Part shown: positions 53,656 to 62,434 of the stretch, piece by piece
Numbering within the stretch: the stretch's first letter is position 1
Layout of the letters: each line of letters opens with the position of its first letter
Source: Pelagibius litoralis
GTDB lineage: Bacteria; Pseudomonadota; Alphaproteobacteria; Kiloniellales; Kiloniellaceae
DNA length: 64,000 nucleotides
NCBI RefSeq assembly: GCF_011683915.1
Contig: NZ_JAAQPH010000004.1
Location: forward strand, 1-64,000
Reading direction: 5' to 3'
Position numbers and translations under genes: made by a program
The notes under the pieces: model-generated
Told to the model about the DNA's origin: nothing
What the model saw: only the letters and a program-made list of their open reading frames with translations
Databases searched by the model: none

Positions 53656-54545
53656 TGCTGCAGCCCCCCGCCGTTCTTGCGTGCGTTGCGGGCGTAGAGC
53701 ATCAGCGTCAGCATGACCACAGCCATGATCACGACCGCCAGCGCCGAGCCGAAGGGCCAGTTCCGGGCCGAGGAGAACTGAAGCTGCACCAGGCTGCCCA
53801 GCATCAGGTTCTTGCCGCCGCCCAGCAGTTCCGGGGCGATGAAGGCGCCCAGGCCCGGGATGAAAACCAGGATCGAGCCGGCAATGATGCCCGGCGCTGC
53901 CAGCGGCAGAACGATCTGGCGCAGCGTGCCCCACTTGGTGGCATAGAGGTCCCGGCTGGCCTCGATCAGGCGCAGGTCGAGCCGCTCCAGCGAGGCGTAG
54001 ATCGGCAGCACCATGAAGGGGATGTAGGTGTAGATGAGTCCCAGCACGATCGCGCCCTCGCTATAGAGCATCGTGAAAGGACTATCGATGAGCCCTGCGG
54101 ACATCAGGCCGTTGTTGATCAGCCCGGTGTCGCGCAGCACCAGGATCCAGCAATAGGTGCGGATCAGCAGGTTGGTCCAGAACGGAATGGTGATCAGCAG
54201 GATCAGCAGGTTGCGCCGGTCCGCCGGTTGCATGGCGATGTAGTAGGCCACGGGAAAGCCGATCAGCAGGCAGGCGATCACCGAAACCGCGGCGATCCAC
54301 AGCGAGCGGAAGGTGATCTTCAGATAGGTCGCGTTGAAGACCATCTCGTCGAAAAGATCGCGTTCATAGAACAGCTTCGTGTAGGCCCCGGTCGAGAAGG
54401 TTGGGCGCACGCCGCCGTAGGGGTTCGGCTCCAGGAAGGAGTAGGCGAGGATGATCATCAGGGGCGCGATCATGAAGACGCCGATGACCAGCGTGGCCGG
54501 CGCCACGCCTGCGTAAGCCTTCAGCCTGTCCAGCACGATCGTCAT
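53652..54545 (-). CDS. Polyamine-type ABC transporter permease (PotB/PotH-like)
   Basis: 297 residues with six helices and the PotB layout: 'VFMIAPLMIILAYSFLEPNP' at the N-terminus, 'LIRTYCWILVLRDTGLINN', 'YIPFMVLPIYASLERLDLRL' and the EAA loop 'EASRDLYATKWGTLRQIVLP'. 'GLGAFIAPELLGGGKNLMLG' is typical of spermidine/putrescine permeases. It overlaps the ATPase gene end by 4 nt and the downstream permease start by 4 nt. Confidence 0.93.
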   Translation of the reverse strand: MTIVLDRLKAYAGVAPATLVIGVFMIAPLMIILAYSFLEPNPYGGVRPTFSTGAYTKLFYERDLFDEMVFNATYLKITFRSLWIAAVSVIACLLIGFPVAYYIAMQPADRRNLLILLITIPFWTNLLIRTYCWILVLRDTGLINNGLMSAGLIDSPFTMLYSEGAIVLGLIYTYIPFMVLPIYASLERLDLRLIEASRDLYATKWGTLRQIVLPLAAPGIIAGSILVFIPGLGAFIAPELLGGGKNLMLGSLVQLQFSSARNWPFGSALAVVIMAVVMLTLMLYARNARKNGGGLQH

Positions 54546-55624
54546 TCTTTCAGGACCCGCAATGCCGAGGGATCAAGCTCTACGAATACGTCATCGCCCG
54601 GGTTTGCCAGGGGCCGCCCGTCCTTGTGGTTCTCGGCCCTGACGGTGATAGCGCCGCCCTGATCCAGGGCGATCCGGTAGTCGGTCGTGTCGCCCAGATA
54701 GATGACATCGCGAACCCTGCCGGGCAGCGCGCCCTCTGTCGCGGTTCTGGCCAGCGCCACTTTCTCCGGGCGCACGAAGATGGTGACGCTGCTGCCCGGA
54801 CCGACCCCCGCGACAAGCGGTCCGGCAAGGCGCGTGCCGAAGGGCGTGAGATAGGTGGCGCCGTCATCCGCAATCTGCTCGGCCGTGGCCTGATAGAAAT
54901 TGGCGTCGCCGATGAACTCGGCCACGAAGCGGTTCGCCGGGTATTCATAGATCTCGCCGGGCGTCGCGATCTGCTGGATTTCCCCCGCCGACATGACGGC
55001 GATCCGGTCGCTCATGGCCAGCGCTTCATCCTGATCGTGGGTCACGAAGACAAAGGTGATGCCGGTTTCGCGCTGCAGCCGTTTCAGTTCAAGCCGCATC
55101 GACTGGCGCAGCTTCAGATCCAGGGCCGAGAGCGGTTCGTCCAGCAGCAGGACGCGCGGTCTTGGGGCCAGCGCCCGGGCCAGCGCGACGCGCTGCTGCT
55201 GGCCGCCGGACAGTTGATTGGGCAGGCGCGCGCCGTAGTCCCGGAGCTGCACCAGGTCGAGCATCTCCTGTGCTTTACCCGCTGCTTCCTGACGGGATTT
55301 TCCCAGGCGCCGCAAACCGAAGGCGACATTATCCAGAATGGTCATGTGCGGAAACAGCGAGTAGTGCTGAAACACCGTGTTCACTGGACGCTTTTCCGGC
55401 GGCAGGTGCGATATATCCTCGCCGAATAAATGAAGCGTTCCGCCGGTGATGCTTTCGAAACCGGCAACAAGCCGCAGCAAGGTGGTCTTGCCGCAACCCG
55501 ACGGGCCAAGCAGCGTGAAAAACTCGTTGTCGGCGATTTCAAGGCTTGCCGACTTCAGGGCCGCAACCGGCGGAGAGCCCGGATAGACCTTTCGCAGCCG
55601 CTCTGCCTGTATCGCTACTGACAC
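54542..55624 (-). CDS. Polyamine-type ABC transporter ATP-binding protein (PotA/PotG-like)
   Basis: 360 residues. Walker A is 'LGPSGCGKTTLLRLVAGFES', the signature 'LSGGQQQRVALARALAPRPR' and Walker B 'VLLLDEPLSALDLKLRQ'. A C-terminal TOBE domain covers about 285-355. 'FQHYSLFPHMTILDNVAFGL' is the importer-type Q-loop. The GTG at 55624 is preceded by GGGGGAGAGGGG. A CTG-type extension to 55645 is less likely. It is the first gene of the five-gene unit (ATPase, permease, permease, binding protein, deacetylase). Confidence 0.93.
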   Translation of the reverse strand: MSVAIQAERLRKVYPGSPPVAALKSASLEIADNEFFTLLGPSGCGKTTLLRLVAGFESITGGTLHLFGEDISHLPPEKRPVNTVFQHYSLFPHMTILDNVAFGLRRLGKSRQEAAGKAQEMLDLVQLRDYGARLPNQLSGGQQQRVALARALAPRPRVLLLDEPLSALDLKLRQSMRLELKRLQRETGITFVFVTHDQDEALAMSDRIAVMSAGEIQQIATPGEIYEYPANRFVAEFIGDANFYQATAEQIADDGATYLTPFGTRLAGPLVAGVGPGSSVTIFVRPEKVALARTATEGALPGRVRDVIYLGDTTDYRIALDQGGAITVRAENHKDGRPLANPGDDVFVELDPSALRVLKE

Positions 55625-55715
55625 TATGCCCCTCTCCCCCTGCAAGCCTCCTGGCCGCTCTCTTCGCGGATCGGGTACCCTGAGGCTACACCCCGATCCT
55701 CATGCGGGACCGGCG

Positions 55716-55746
55716 ATTGACATATACCCCCAAAGGGGTAGTCAAT
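55716..55746. promoter_or_regulatory. Inverted repeat between the importer operon and the LuxR gene
   Basis: ATTGAC-ATA-TACCCC-CAAA-GGGGTA-GTCAAT: the arms pair except for a 3-nt bulge. It lies 92 bp from the importer start and 34 bp from the LuxR start. This is a probable binding site for the LuxR protein, controlling both directions. Confidence 0.6.
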
Positions 55747-55779
55747 TGCCTGTTTCAACCGATATCGGGGGTTAGAGGA

Positions 55780-56601
55780 ATGGGCGAGACCATCGGTCCC
55801 AGCGAGGCTCGGGCGATTGCCATGCTTATGCGCATTGCCGGCCGGCCGGCCTTTCCCTCTGCCCTCAGGCGGGTGCTGCGGACCAAGATGGCGTTCCGGA
55901 CCTTCCTCATTCTGAACTATCCGGCAAACCGGCCGCCGACCTCCGAGTATCACTGGATCCCGGACGTTGCGCTGCGCGAAACCTACATCACCCACTATCT
56001 GGGGGGCGCCTATCAGCTGGACCCGTTTTTTCAGTACTCCCTGCAGCCGTTCAGGCCCGGGATCTATCGGCTGCGCGATATTGCGCCCGACCGCTTCTTC
56101 GCCAGCGAGTACTATCAGCAGTATTATCAGAGGACCAATCTGGGCGACGAAGTCGGCGTCCTGATCCCCCTGTCGGACGGGTCCGTCGGCAGCCTCTCGA
56201 TGAGCCGGGGCACGTCGGACCCGCCCTACAGCAAAGCCGAGCTAAGGGGGCTGAGGCTGATCGAGCCCATTCTGGTCGAGCTGCTGCGCCAGCACGGCGA
56301 GAGGATCCTGATGGCTGCGGGCTCGCGGCGGGCGGCAACCCTTCCCTATGTGCTCGATGAAGCCATCTACCACTATGCGGCAAGGGCCCACGCGCCCGGA
56401 CTGACGCGCCGGGAGGCTGAGGTTACGGCGCTGGTCCTGCAGGGGCATTCGAGCCTCTCGGCCAGCCTGATCCTCGGCATCTCCGACCAGACCGTCAAAG
56501 TGCACCGGAAGAACATCTACAAGAAAATGCGGATCTCATCGCAGGCAGAGCTTTTCCTGACCCTGCAGAAAGCCTTGCTCGTGGAGAATGCCAAAGCCTA
56601 A
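55780..56601 (+). CDS. LuxR family transcriptional regulator
   Basis: 273 residues. The C-terminal HTH at about 205-265 is typical ('LTRREAEVTALVLQGHSSLS', 'LGISDQTVKVHRKNIYKKMR'). The N-terminal domain ('ITHYLGGAYQLDPFFQYSLQ', 'VGVLIPLSDGSVGSLSMSRG') resembles a GAF-like or unclassified sensor domain rather than a clear acyl-homoserine-lactone domain. The ATG at 55780 was chosen because an upstream TTG at 55702 would place coding sequence over the inverted repeat. It is divergent from the polyamine importer and probably regulates it. Confidence 0.88.
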   Translation: MGETIGPSEARAIAMLMRIAGRPAFPSALRRVLRTKMAFRTFLILNYPANRPPTSEYHWIPDVALRETYITHYLGGAYQLDPFFQYSLQPFRPGIYRLRDIAPDRFFASEYYQQYYQRTNLGDEVGVLIPLSDGSVGSLSMSRGTSDPPYSKAELRGLRLIEPILVELLRQHGERILMAAGSRRAATLPYVLDEAIYHYAARAHAPGLTRREAEVTALVLQGHSSLSASLILGISDQTVKVHRKNIYKKMRISSQAELFLTLQKALLVENAKA

Positions 56602-56647
56602 TGCCTGGCACGAACGCCGCCAGGTTGCCGATCTTCTCCGGACCTCA

Positions 56648-56678
56648 TTCCCATTGACGCAGCACTCCCATTGACGCA
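56648..56678. repeat. Two direct repeats upstream of the P-type ATPase gene
   Basis: TCCCATTGACGCAG occurs at 56648-56661 and 56665-56678, a 17-bp period. Each holds a TTGACG sequence like a -35 box. They lie 37 bp before the ATPase start and may bind a regulator. Confidence 0.6.
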
Positions 56679-56714
56679 GCTCAATGAATTCCGGCGGGGG
56701 TTTGGCGATGCTGA

Positions 56715-59486
56715 GTGGTGCATGACAATCATGAGATCTCAGTAGCAACGTCCAAGAAACACGCGCCACCGCCAGAATTACCGGCACCGGCCGGCGCGCC
56801 GTCCTGGCACGCGATCTCGCTCGACGAAGTCCTGGCGGCTCAGGACAGCAGCCGCAGCGGCCTGACCGACGGGGAGGCAGAGGAACGTCTGACGCGCTTT
56901 GGCGCCAACCGCTTGCCGCCGCCGAAACGGCGCGGCCCGGCTCTGCGGTTTTTGTCCCAGTTCAACGACGTCCTGATCTATGTGCTGCTTGCGGCTGCGG
57001 TCATTACCGCCCTGTTGGACCATTGGATCGACGCCCAGGTCATTCTTGCCGTTGTTCTGGTGAACGCGGTCATCGGCTTTCTGCAGGAGGGCAAGGCGGA
57101 GAAGGCCCTGGAAGCCATCCGCGACATGCTGGCGCCCAAGGCCAGCGTCATCCGCGGCGGTCATAGAGAAACCATACCCGGTGACGCGGTCGTGCCGGGC
57201 GACATCGTGCTGTTGGAAGCGGGCGACCGGGTGCCCGCCGACCTCAGGCTCTTCGATATCAGGGGACTGAAGGTTGATGAGGCGGTGCTGACGGGTGAAT
57301 CGGTTGCCGTCAACAAAAACACTTCGCCGGTTGGCGATGGCGTGCCACTGGGCGACCGGACCTCGATGGCCTTCAGCGGCACGCTGGTGACCTATGGCCA
57401 GGGAAGCGGCGTGGTCGTCGCCACCGGCGCCAAGACCGAGATCGGCCGTATCAGCGGCATGCTGTCCGAGGTCACGACGCTGCAGACCCCGCTGCTGCGC
57501 CAGATGGGCATCTTCGCCAAGTGGCTGACCGTCACGATCCTCGGCCTTGCCGCCTTCGTTCTGGCCTTCGGCCTGCTGGTGCGCGGTTACGGTTTTTCGG
57601 AGATCTTTATGGCGGTTGTCGGCCTGTCGGTCGCCGCCATCCCGGAGGGCCTGCCGGCCATCCTGACCATCACGCTGGCCATCGGCGTGCAGGATATGGC
57701 GCGCCGTAACGCCATCGTCCGCCGCCTCCCGGCGATTGAGACCCTGGGATCGGTTTCCGTCATCTGCTCCGATAAAACGGGAACCCTGACGCGCAATGAA
57801 ATGACCGTCGCCTCGATTGCAACGGCTAGGCGCCTGTTCGCGGTCAGCGGTGTCGGCTATGCCCCGCAGGGCGGCTTTTCGTTGGACGGGCAGGGCATCG
57901 AAATCCGGAACTACCCGCTGCTCGCCGAGACAAGCCAGGCGGCGCTGCTGTGCAGCGATGCCGATCTTCACGAGGTCGACGGCCGCTGGCTTATCGAAGG
58001 CGATCCGATGGAGGGCGCGCTGCTTGTGGCTGCCTGCAAGGCGGGGGTCGATCCGGCGTTCGAGCGGCGCTGCTGGCCGCGGACCGATGCCATTCCTTTC
58101 GACTCGGAGCACCGCTTCATGGCCAGCCTGCACCACGACCACGCGGGTCAGGGCCGGATCTTCGTCAAGGGCGCGCCGGAGCGCATTCTCGAAATGTGCG
58201 CCCGGCAGCGCGGGTTCGATGACGATGTGGCTCTCGATCCGGATTACTGGCAGGCGCAGTCCGAGGAGATCGCATCGCGCGGCCAGCGCGTGCTCGCCGT
58301 CGCGATGCGGCCGACCGAGTCAACCCATATGAGCCTCATGTTCGACGATGTCGAAAGCGGGCTGACTTTTCTTGGTCTCTTCGGTCTGATCGATCCGCCG
58401 CGCGAGGAAGCGATTGCCGCCGTCGCCGACTGTCAGGCAGCCGGCATCCACGTGAAGATGATCACCGGCGACCATCCCGGCACCGCCATGGCGGTGGCCC
58501 GCCGGCTCGGTCTTGAGAATCCGGAGGTGGTTCTCACCGGCCGCGATCTCGATACGCTGGACGACGAAGCCCTGAGGCGTCGCGTGCAGGACACCGCCGT
58601 CTTCGCGCGCACCAGCCCGGCGCACAAGTTAAGGCTGGTCGAGGCCTTGCAGGCGCAGGGCGCTGTCGTCGCGATGACCGGCGACGGCGTCAACGACGCC
58701 CCGGCGCTGAAACGCGCCGATGTCGGTATCGCCATGGGGCAGAAAGGTAGCGAGGCCGCGAAGGAAGCCGCGGAAATGGTGTTGGCGGACGACAACTTTG
58801 CCGCCATTGCCGAAGCGGTGCGCACCGGCCGCACCGTCTACGACAATTTGAAGAAGGCCATTCTGTTCATCCTGCCGACCAACGGCGGGGAGGCGCTGGT
58901 CCTCATCACGGCGATCCTGCTCGGCTTTACCCTACCGATCACGGCGGTTCAGATTCTCTGGGTCAATATGGTCACGGCGGTGACCCTGGCCCTGGCGCTG
59001 GCCTTTGAGCCGAGTGAGCCCGATGTCATGCGCCGCCCGCCACGCGCTGCCGAGGAAGCGCTGCTCTCCGGATTCCTGATCTGGCGGACGGTCTTCGTGT
59101 CGGTTCTTTTCATGGCGGCGATCTTCGGCAAGTTCGTCTTCGCGCAGTCGCAAGGCGCCAGCGTCGAGGAGGCGCGCACCGTCGTGGTCAACACCCTGGT
59201 GGTCCTGGAGATCTTCTACCTCTTCAGCGTCCGCTATCTGAAGGCGCCGTCGATCACCTGGCGCGGCGTGCTCGGTACCCGGGCGGTGCTGATCGCCGTC
59301 GGGGCGGTGATCGGCCTGCAATTCCTGTTCACCTATGCCCCTTTCATGACGGTGCTCTTCGACGCGCGCCCGCTCAGCCTGGTCCAGGGCCTGCAGATCG
59401 TCGCGGTCGGTGTCGCGGTTCTGCTCGTCCTTGAGGCCGAGAAACGGCTCCACGGGGTCATCGCAGCCCGCCGGAAGCGGCCCTGA
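56715..59486 (+). CDS. Cation-translocating P-type ATPase (P2-type, calcium-ATPase-like)
   Basis: 923 residues, the normal length for P2 ATPases. Motifs: an N-terminal cation ATPase domain ('GLTDGEAEERLTRFGANRLP'), 'VLTGESVAVNK' in the actuator, 'AAIPEGLPAILTITLAIGVQ' in helix 4, phosphorylation Asp353 in 'CSDKTGTLTRNEM', a nucleotide-binding 'FVKGAPERIL', and the hinge 'MTGDGVNDAPALKRADVGIA'. The PEGLP motif indicates Ca2+ or Na+/K+-type cations, not heavy metals (no CPC). The start is a GTG (56715 or 56718). It is a single gene on the plus strand and its exact ion is unknown. Confidence 0.93.
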   Translation: MVHDNHEISVATSKKHAPPPELPAPAGAPSWHAISLDEVLAAQDSSRSGLTDGEAEERLTRFGANRLPPPKRRGPALRFLSQFNDVLIYVLLAAAVITALLDHWIDAQVILAVVLVNAVIGFLQEGKAEKALEAIRDMLAPKASVIRGGHRETIPGDAVVPGDIVLLEAGDRVPADLRLFDIRGLKVDEAVLTGESVAVNKNTSPVGDGVPLGDRTSMAFSGTLVTYGQGSGVVVATGAKTEIGRISGMLSEVTTLQTPLLRQMGIFAKWLTVTILGLAAFVLAFGLLVRGYGFSEIFMAVVGLSVAAIPEGLPAILTITLAIGVQDMARRNAIVRRLPAIETLGSVSVICSDKTGTLTRNEMTVASIATARRLFAVSGVGYAPQGGFSLDGQGIEIRNYPLLAETSQAALLCSDADLHEVDGRWLIEGDPMEGALLVAACKAGVDPAFERRCWPRTDAIPFDSEHRFMASLHHDHAGQGRIFVKGAPERILEMCARQRGFDDDVALDPDYWQAQSEEIASRGQRVLAVAMRPTESTHMSLMFDDVESGLTFLGLFGLIDPPREEAIAAVADCQAAGIHVKMITGDHPGTAMAVARRLGLENPEVVLTGRDLDTLDDEALRRRVQDTAVFARTSPAHKLRLVEALQAQGAVVAMTGDGVNDAPALKRADVGIAMGQKGSEAAKEAAEMVLADDNFAAIAEAVRTGRTVYDNLKKAILFILPTNGGEALVLITAILLGFTLPITAVQILWVNMVTAVTLALALAFEPSEPDVMRRPPRAAEEALLSGFLIWRTVFVSVLFMAAIFGKFVFAQSQGASVEEARTVVVNTLVVLEIFYLFSVRYLKAPSITWRGVLGTRAVLIAVGAVIGLQFLFTYAPFMTVLFDARPLSLVQGLQIVAVGVAVLLVLEAEKRLHGVIAARRKRP

Positions 59487-59582
59487 GAAGCGCGCCAGAG
59501 CCCGCTGCCGCGGCTGGCCGGATTCGGACCTGATCATCGTCAGGCCCTCGCGCGCGCGGCGATCGCGCGCTAAAACAGAACG

Positions 59583-60233
59583 ATGTTGGATTTCGAAACC
59601 TGCAATGCAGCGCGGCTGCGGCGTGACGCCGGCTACGACGGTGTGTTTTTCATCGCGGTGCGGACGACCAGGATCTACTGCCGGCCGGTCTGCCCGGTGA
59701 AGCAGCCGCTGACCAGGAATGTGACCTTCTATCCCAGCGCTGCGGCGGCGGAGCGGGCCGGCTATCGGCCCTGCCTGAGGTGCCGCCCGGAAACCGCGCC
59801 CTTCTGCCCGGCCTGGAAGGGAACGAAGACCACCGTCGAGCGGGCGCTGAAGATGATCGAGGCGGGGGCGCTGGACGGCGACAGCGTTGAGCAGCTGGCC
59901 GCGCGGCTTGGCATCACCGGGCGCCATCTCGCCCGGCTCTTCCGCCGCCATGTCGGCGCCAGCCCGGTCCAGACCGCCAAGACCCTTCGCATCCAGCGCG
60001 CCAAGCGCCTGTTGAACGAAACCGACCTGCCGATCGCCGAGATTGCGCGGCGGTCCGGCTTCGGCAGCCTCCGGCGCTTCAATGCCACCTTCGCGGATCT
60101 CTACGGCCGCGCGCCGTCCAGCCTGCGCCGTAAGGGATTCACATTGCCCAGCAACAATGCCGGGCCCAGAAACGATGCCAGAGAGAATGAGAGACGCCCG
60201 GATGCCGTCGAAGTTTCCAACCCTTGCCTATAG
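59583..60233 (+). CDS. Ada-type regulator: methylphosphotriester (zinc) domain plus AraC HTH
   Basis: 216 residues. The Ada N-terminal domain has the four zinc cysteines Cys33, Cys37, Cys64 and Cys67 ('TRIYCRPVCPVKQP', 'YRPCLRCRPE'). The AraC-type HTH at about 95-180 shows 'EQLAARLGITGRHLARLFRR' and 'EIARRSGFGSLRRFNATFAD'. In E. coli Ada the same domains are fused to the O6-methylguanine transferase. Here that part is the separate overlapping gene downstream. The last about 30 residues are disordered. It senses alkyl-phosphotriesters and likely activates repair genes. Confidence 0.9.
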   Translation: MLDFETCNAARLRRDAGYDGVFFIAVRTTRIYCRPVCPVKQPLTRNVTFYPSAAAAERAGYRPCLRCRPETAPFCPAWKGTKTTVERALKMIEAGALDGDSVEQLAARLGITGRHLARLFRRHVGASPVQTAKTLRIQRAKRLLNETDLPIAEIARRSGFGSLRRFNATFADLYGRAPSSLRRKGFTLPSNNAGPRNDARENERRPDAVEVSNPCL

Positions 60234-60723
60234 CTATCACGAGACGCCGGTCGGGCCGCTTCTGCTGGCGGGCAGCGCCGCGCGGCTTTGTCTCCTCAGT
60301 TTCCCCTCGGGCAGCCGCACCGTAACCCCGGCGGTGGACTGGCGGCGCGAGGACTCTCTGTTCGGTGAGGCGCGGGCCCAACTGGACGCCTACTTTGCCG
60401 GGGCCTTGACGGTCTTCGACCTGCCCCTGGAATTCCTGGGCACGGACTTCCAGAAGAGCGTCTGGGCCGCCCTGCGCCGCATTCCCTATGGTGCGACCGT
60501 GACCTACGGCGACCTGGCGCGCCGGATCGGGCGGCCGACGGCAAGCCGTGCGGTGGGGGCGGCCAACGGCGCCAACCCGCTGCCGATCATCGTGCCCTGC
60601 CACCGGGTGATCGGGTCGAACAAATCGCTGACCGGCTTCGGCGGCGGTGTTCCGACCAAGCGCTTCCTGCTCGACCACGAACAGGGTTGGCATGCCAAAG
60701 CGCCAGCGGCGCATAGTGTTTAA
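60202..60723 (+). CDS. ogt: Methylated-DNA-[protein]-cysteine S-methyltransferase
   Basis: A 173-residue suicide repair protein that moves methyl groups from O6-methylguanine to its own cysteine. The active site PCHR has Cys133 ('PLPIIVPCHRVIGSNKSLTG'). The DNA-recognition 'FQKSVWAALRRIPYGATVTY' and Ada/Ogt N-terminal barrel are present. The ATG at 60202 overlaps the Ada-type gene by 32 nt, so translation is coupled. Together they represent a split Ada. A longer frame from 60043 is out of family. Confidence 0.93.
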   Translation: MPSKFPTLAYSYHETPVGPLLLAGSAARLCLLSFPSGSRTVTPAVDWRREDSLFGEARAQLDAYFAGALTVFDLPLEFLGTDFQKSVWAALRRIPYGATVTYGDLARRIGRPTASRAVGAANGANPLPIIVPCHRVIGSNKSLTGFGGGVPTKRFLLDHEQGWHAKAPAAHSV

Positions 60724-60741
60724 GGAGATTGTCCTGCCGCG

Positions 60742-61518
60742 TTATCCGGCAATGGTGCCCCAGGACAAGGTTGTCTTGACGCGGAAGGTCAGCGCGCCGT
60801 CAACGGCATGGGCCTGAAGGATGCCCCTGAGTTCAGAATCGAATGCCGGCGCGCGGTCGCCGAGTTTCGAGTATGCGAAGGTATCGCGGGAGTGCTGGCA
60901 TTTCACGAAGTCATCGAGACTCTGGCTGATTGGATCGGACAACAGATCCCGCTCGCCGATGACATCGACATAGCGTCTATAGCCGTCCCGGTAAGAACGG
61001 TGGCGTTTCTTCTCCAAGGGTTCTCCGGTGATCTTCGGCACCCATCTGGCGAGAAACGCCTGCCAGTCCTTCTGCCAGGGAGGATCGAAAGCTTGATCGC
61101 CTGAGATAACGGCGAAGATATGGTCTGGCCGAACATGCCGCTTGAGCCGGGGGAAAAGCCGGTCGTGATCCATCCAGTGAATGCTGAGCGCAGCCACGAC
61201 GAGGTCGTAGGTCTCGCCGGGAAAGGCCGTCTCTTCGGCCAGCCCCTCTATCCACGCGATGTTGGGCGCAGCACCGTTGGGAAGGGATCGCCCGAGTGCG
61301 ATCATGCGAGCGGACGGATCAATGGCGGTCACATGGTCGAAGCGACGGGCGAGCGGACGCGCAATCTTTCCGTGACCGCAACCCAGATCAAGCAGGGCTC
61401 CTTGTGCAGGCGCCAGCCGGACAAGCGCCTCGAACAGTTCATCGGGATAGGCTGGTCGGTGGGGGTAGAGGTCGACAACCTCACTGGTTTCGAAAGAAAC
61501 GCCTATGCGTTCTGTCAC
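60742..61518 (-). CDS. Class I SAM-dependent methyltransferase
   Basis: 258 residues. Motif I is 'LLDLGCGHGKIARPLARRFD', then 'VTAIDPSARMIALGRSLPNG' and 'YDLVVAALSIHWMDHDRLFP'. This is a methyltransf_11/25-type protein similar to a subgroup related to trans-aconitate or unknown small-molecule methyltransferases. The second half may determine substrate; it is not recognised. Its start overlaps the end of the next upstream gene by 4 nt, so both are one operon. Confidence 0.88.
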   Translation of the reverse strand: MTERIGVSFETSEVVDLYPHRPAYPDELFEALVRLAPAQGALLDLGCGHGKIARPLARRFDHVTAIDPSARMIALGRSLPNGAAPNIAWIEGLAEETAFPGETYDLVVAALSIHWMDHDRLFPRLKRHVRPDHIFAVISGDQAFDPPWQKDWQAFLARWVPKITGEPLEKKRHRSYRDGYRRYVDVIGERDLLSDPISQSLDDFVKCQHSRDTFAYSKLGDRAPAFDSELRGILQAHAVDGALTFRVKTTLSWGTIAG

Positions 61519-62303
61519 GACGATCGGCCTCTTGTTGTATGAACCTCAATCCCGCCGGGCTTTCGGCCGACGACACCGGTCGCGCAGCCGAAGAAGTAGC
61601 GCTTGAACTCCACCTCCAGACCCTCGGACCGCAGCATCTCGGAAAAGGCCGAAGCATCGCCGAAATTGGTGCTGTAGATGCCGATCATCGCGAAGTCCTG
61701 TGCGCCGCGGAGGAGAACCCGCTCGACCAGCGGCAGAATCGTTTTCAAGTGAAACAGGTAGAGCGGGCGCAGCAGCCAGCCTTTCGGGTCGGAGGCTTCG
61801 ATCATCGAAAAGACGCCGCCGGGTTTCAGTGCCCGCGCGACAAGGCGGGCCAGCCGCGCGTGTTGCGCCGGGTTGAAGGTCTTCAAGCCGAAGGTCGAGA
61901 TGACGAAGGCCGCGCTCTCGTCGGGCAGCGCACTGGCAAGGACATCGTCCTCGATGAAATCGATCTTATGGGCACGGTGGGCGTGCAGGCGCTCGAGGGC
62001 GCGTCGGTGCATGCCCGATGAAATGTCGACGGCTGTAATGGCGCGCGTTCCCGGGAAGCGTTTCAGCAGATGCGGCCATACCTCACCGGTTCCGGCCATC
62101 AGGTCATAGCCTTCCGGCGCCTGATCGTCAGGGGCCGGCATCGCGCCGACACATTGCCTGCGCCAGCGCTCGGTAAACCCCAGGGAGCAGAAATAGCTGA
62201 AGGCGATGTAGCGCTCCGAACAACGATCGAAAACGTCTTTGACGAAGCCGGGATCGTAGATGTCGTCTGAGATGTTCTCTGGGGTGTCGTCTGACGGGCT
62301 CAT
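61515..62303 (-). CDS. Class I SAM-dependent methyltransferase, UbiE-like
   Basis: 262 residues. 'PEGYDLMAGTGEVWPHLLKR' carries SAM motif I. 'ITAVDISSGMHRRALERL', 'AAFVISTFGLKTFNPAQHAR' and 'ALKPGGVFSMIEASDPKGWL' match UbiE/COQ5-type folds. A leading 'YIAFSYFCSLGFTERWRRQC' segment is seen in a subgroup acting on lipids or quinones. It is not assigned to ubiquinone synthesis because no ubi genes are near. The ATG at 62303 gives a sensible N-terminus. A GTG-type extension reaches 62339. Confidence 0.87.
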   Translation of the reverse strand: MSPSDDTPENISDDIYDPGFVKDVFDRCSERYIAFSYFCSLGFTERWRRQCVGAMPAPDDQAPEGYDLMAGTGEVWPHLLKRFPGTRAITAVDISSGMHRRALERLHAHRAHKIDFIEDDVLASALPDESAAFVISTFGLKTFNPAQHARLARLVARALKPGGVFSMIEASDPKGWLLRPLYLFHLKTILPLVERVLLRGAQDFAMIGIYSTNFGDASAFSEMLRSEGLEVEFKRYFFGCATGVVGRKPGGIEVHTTRGRSS

Positions 62304-62434
62304 CGGTTCCTGTTCACCGGGGTAAGTACCACCTCTCATACAGATACAGGGCCTGGTGGAAAAGTGCGCCGGTTTGCGTGCTCCGCGATTTCCGGATAGA
62401 CCTTGCCTGCCGCGCGGATGGAGCAGAGAATAGC

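Noticed and set aside
56648-56678. Possible CRISPR or satellite array
   Set aside because: Only two 14-bp units with 3-bp gaps; no spacer-repeat structure and no cas genes in the window.
56778-58142. 454-codon minus-strand frame opposite the P-type ATPase
   Set aside because: Antisense shadow; composition rich in Arg, Gln and His without motifs.
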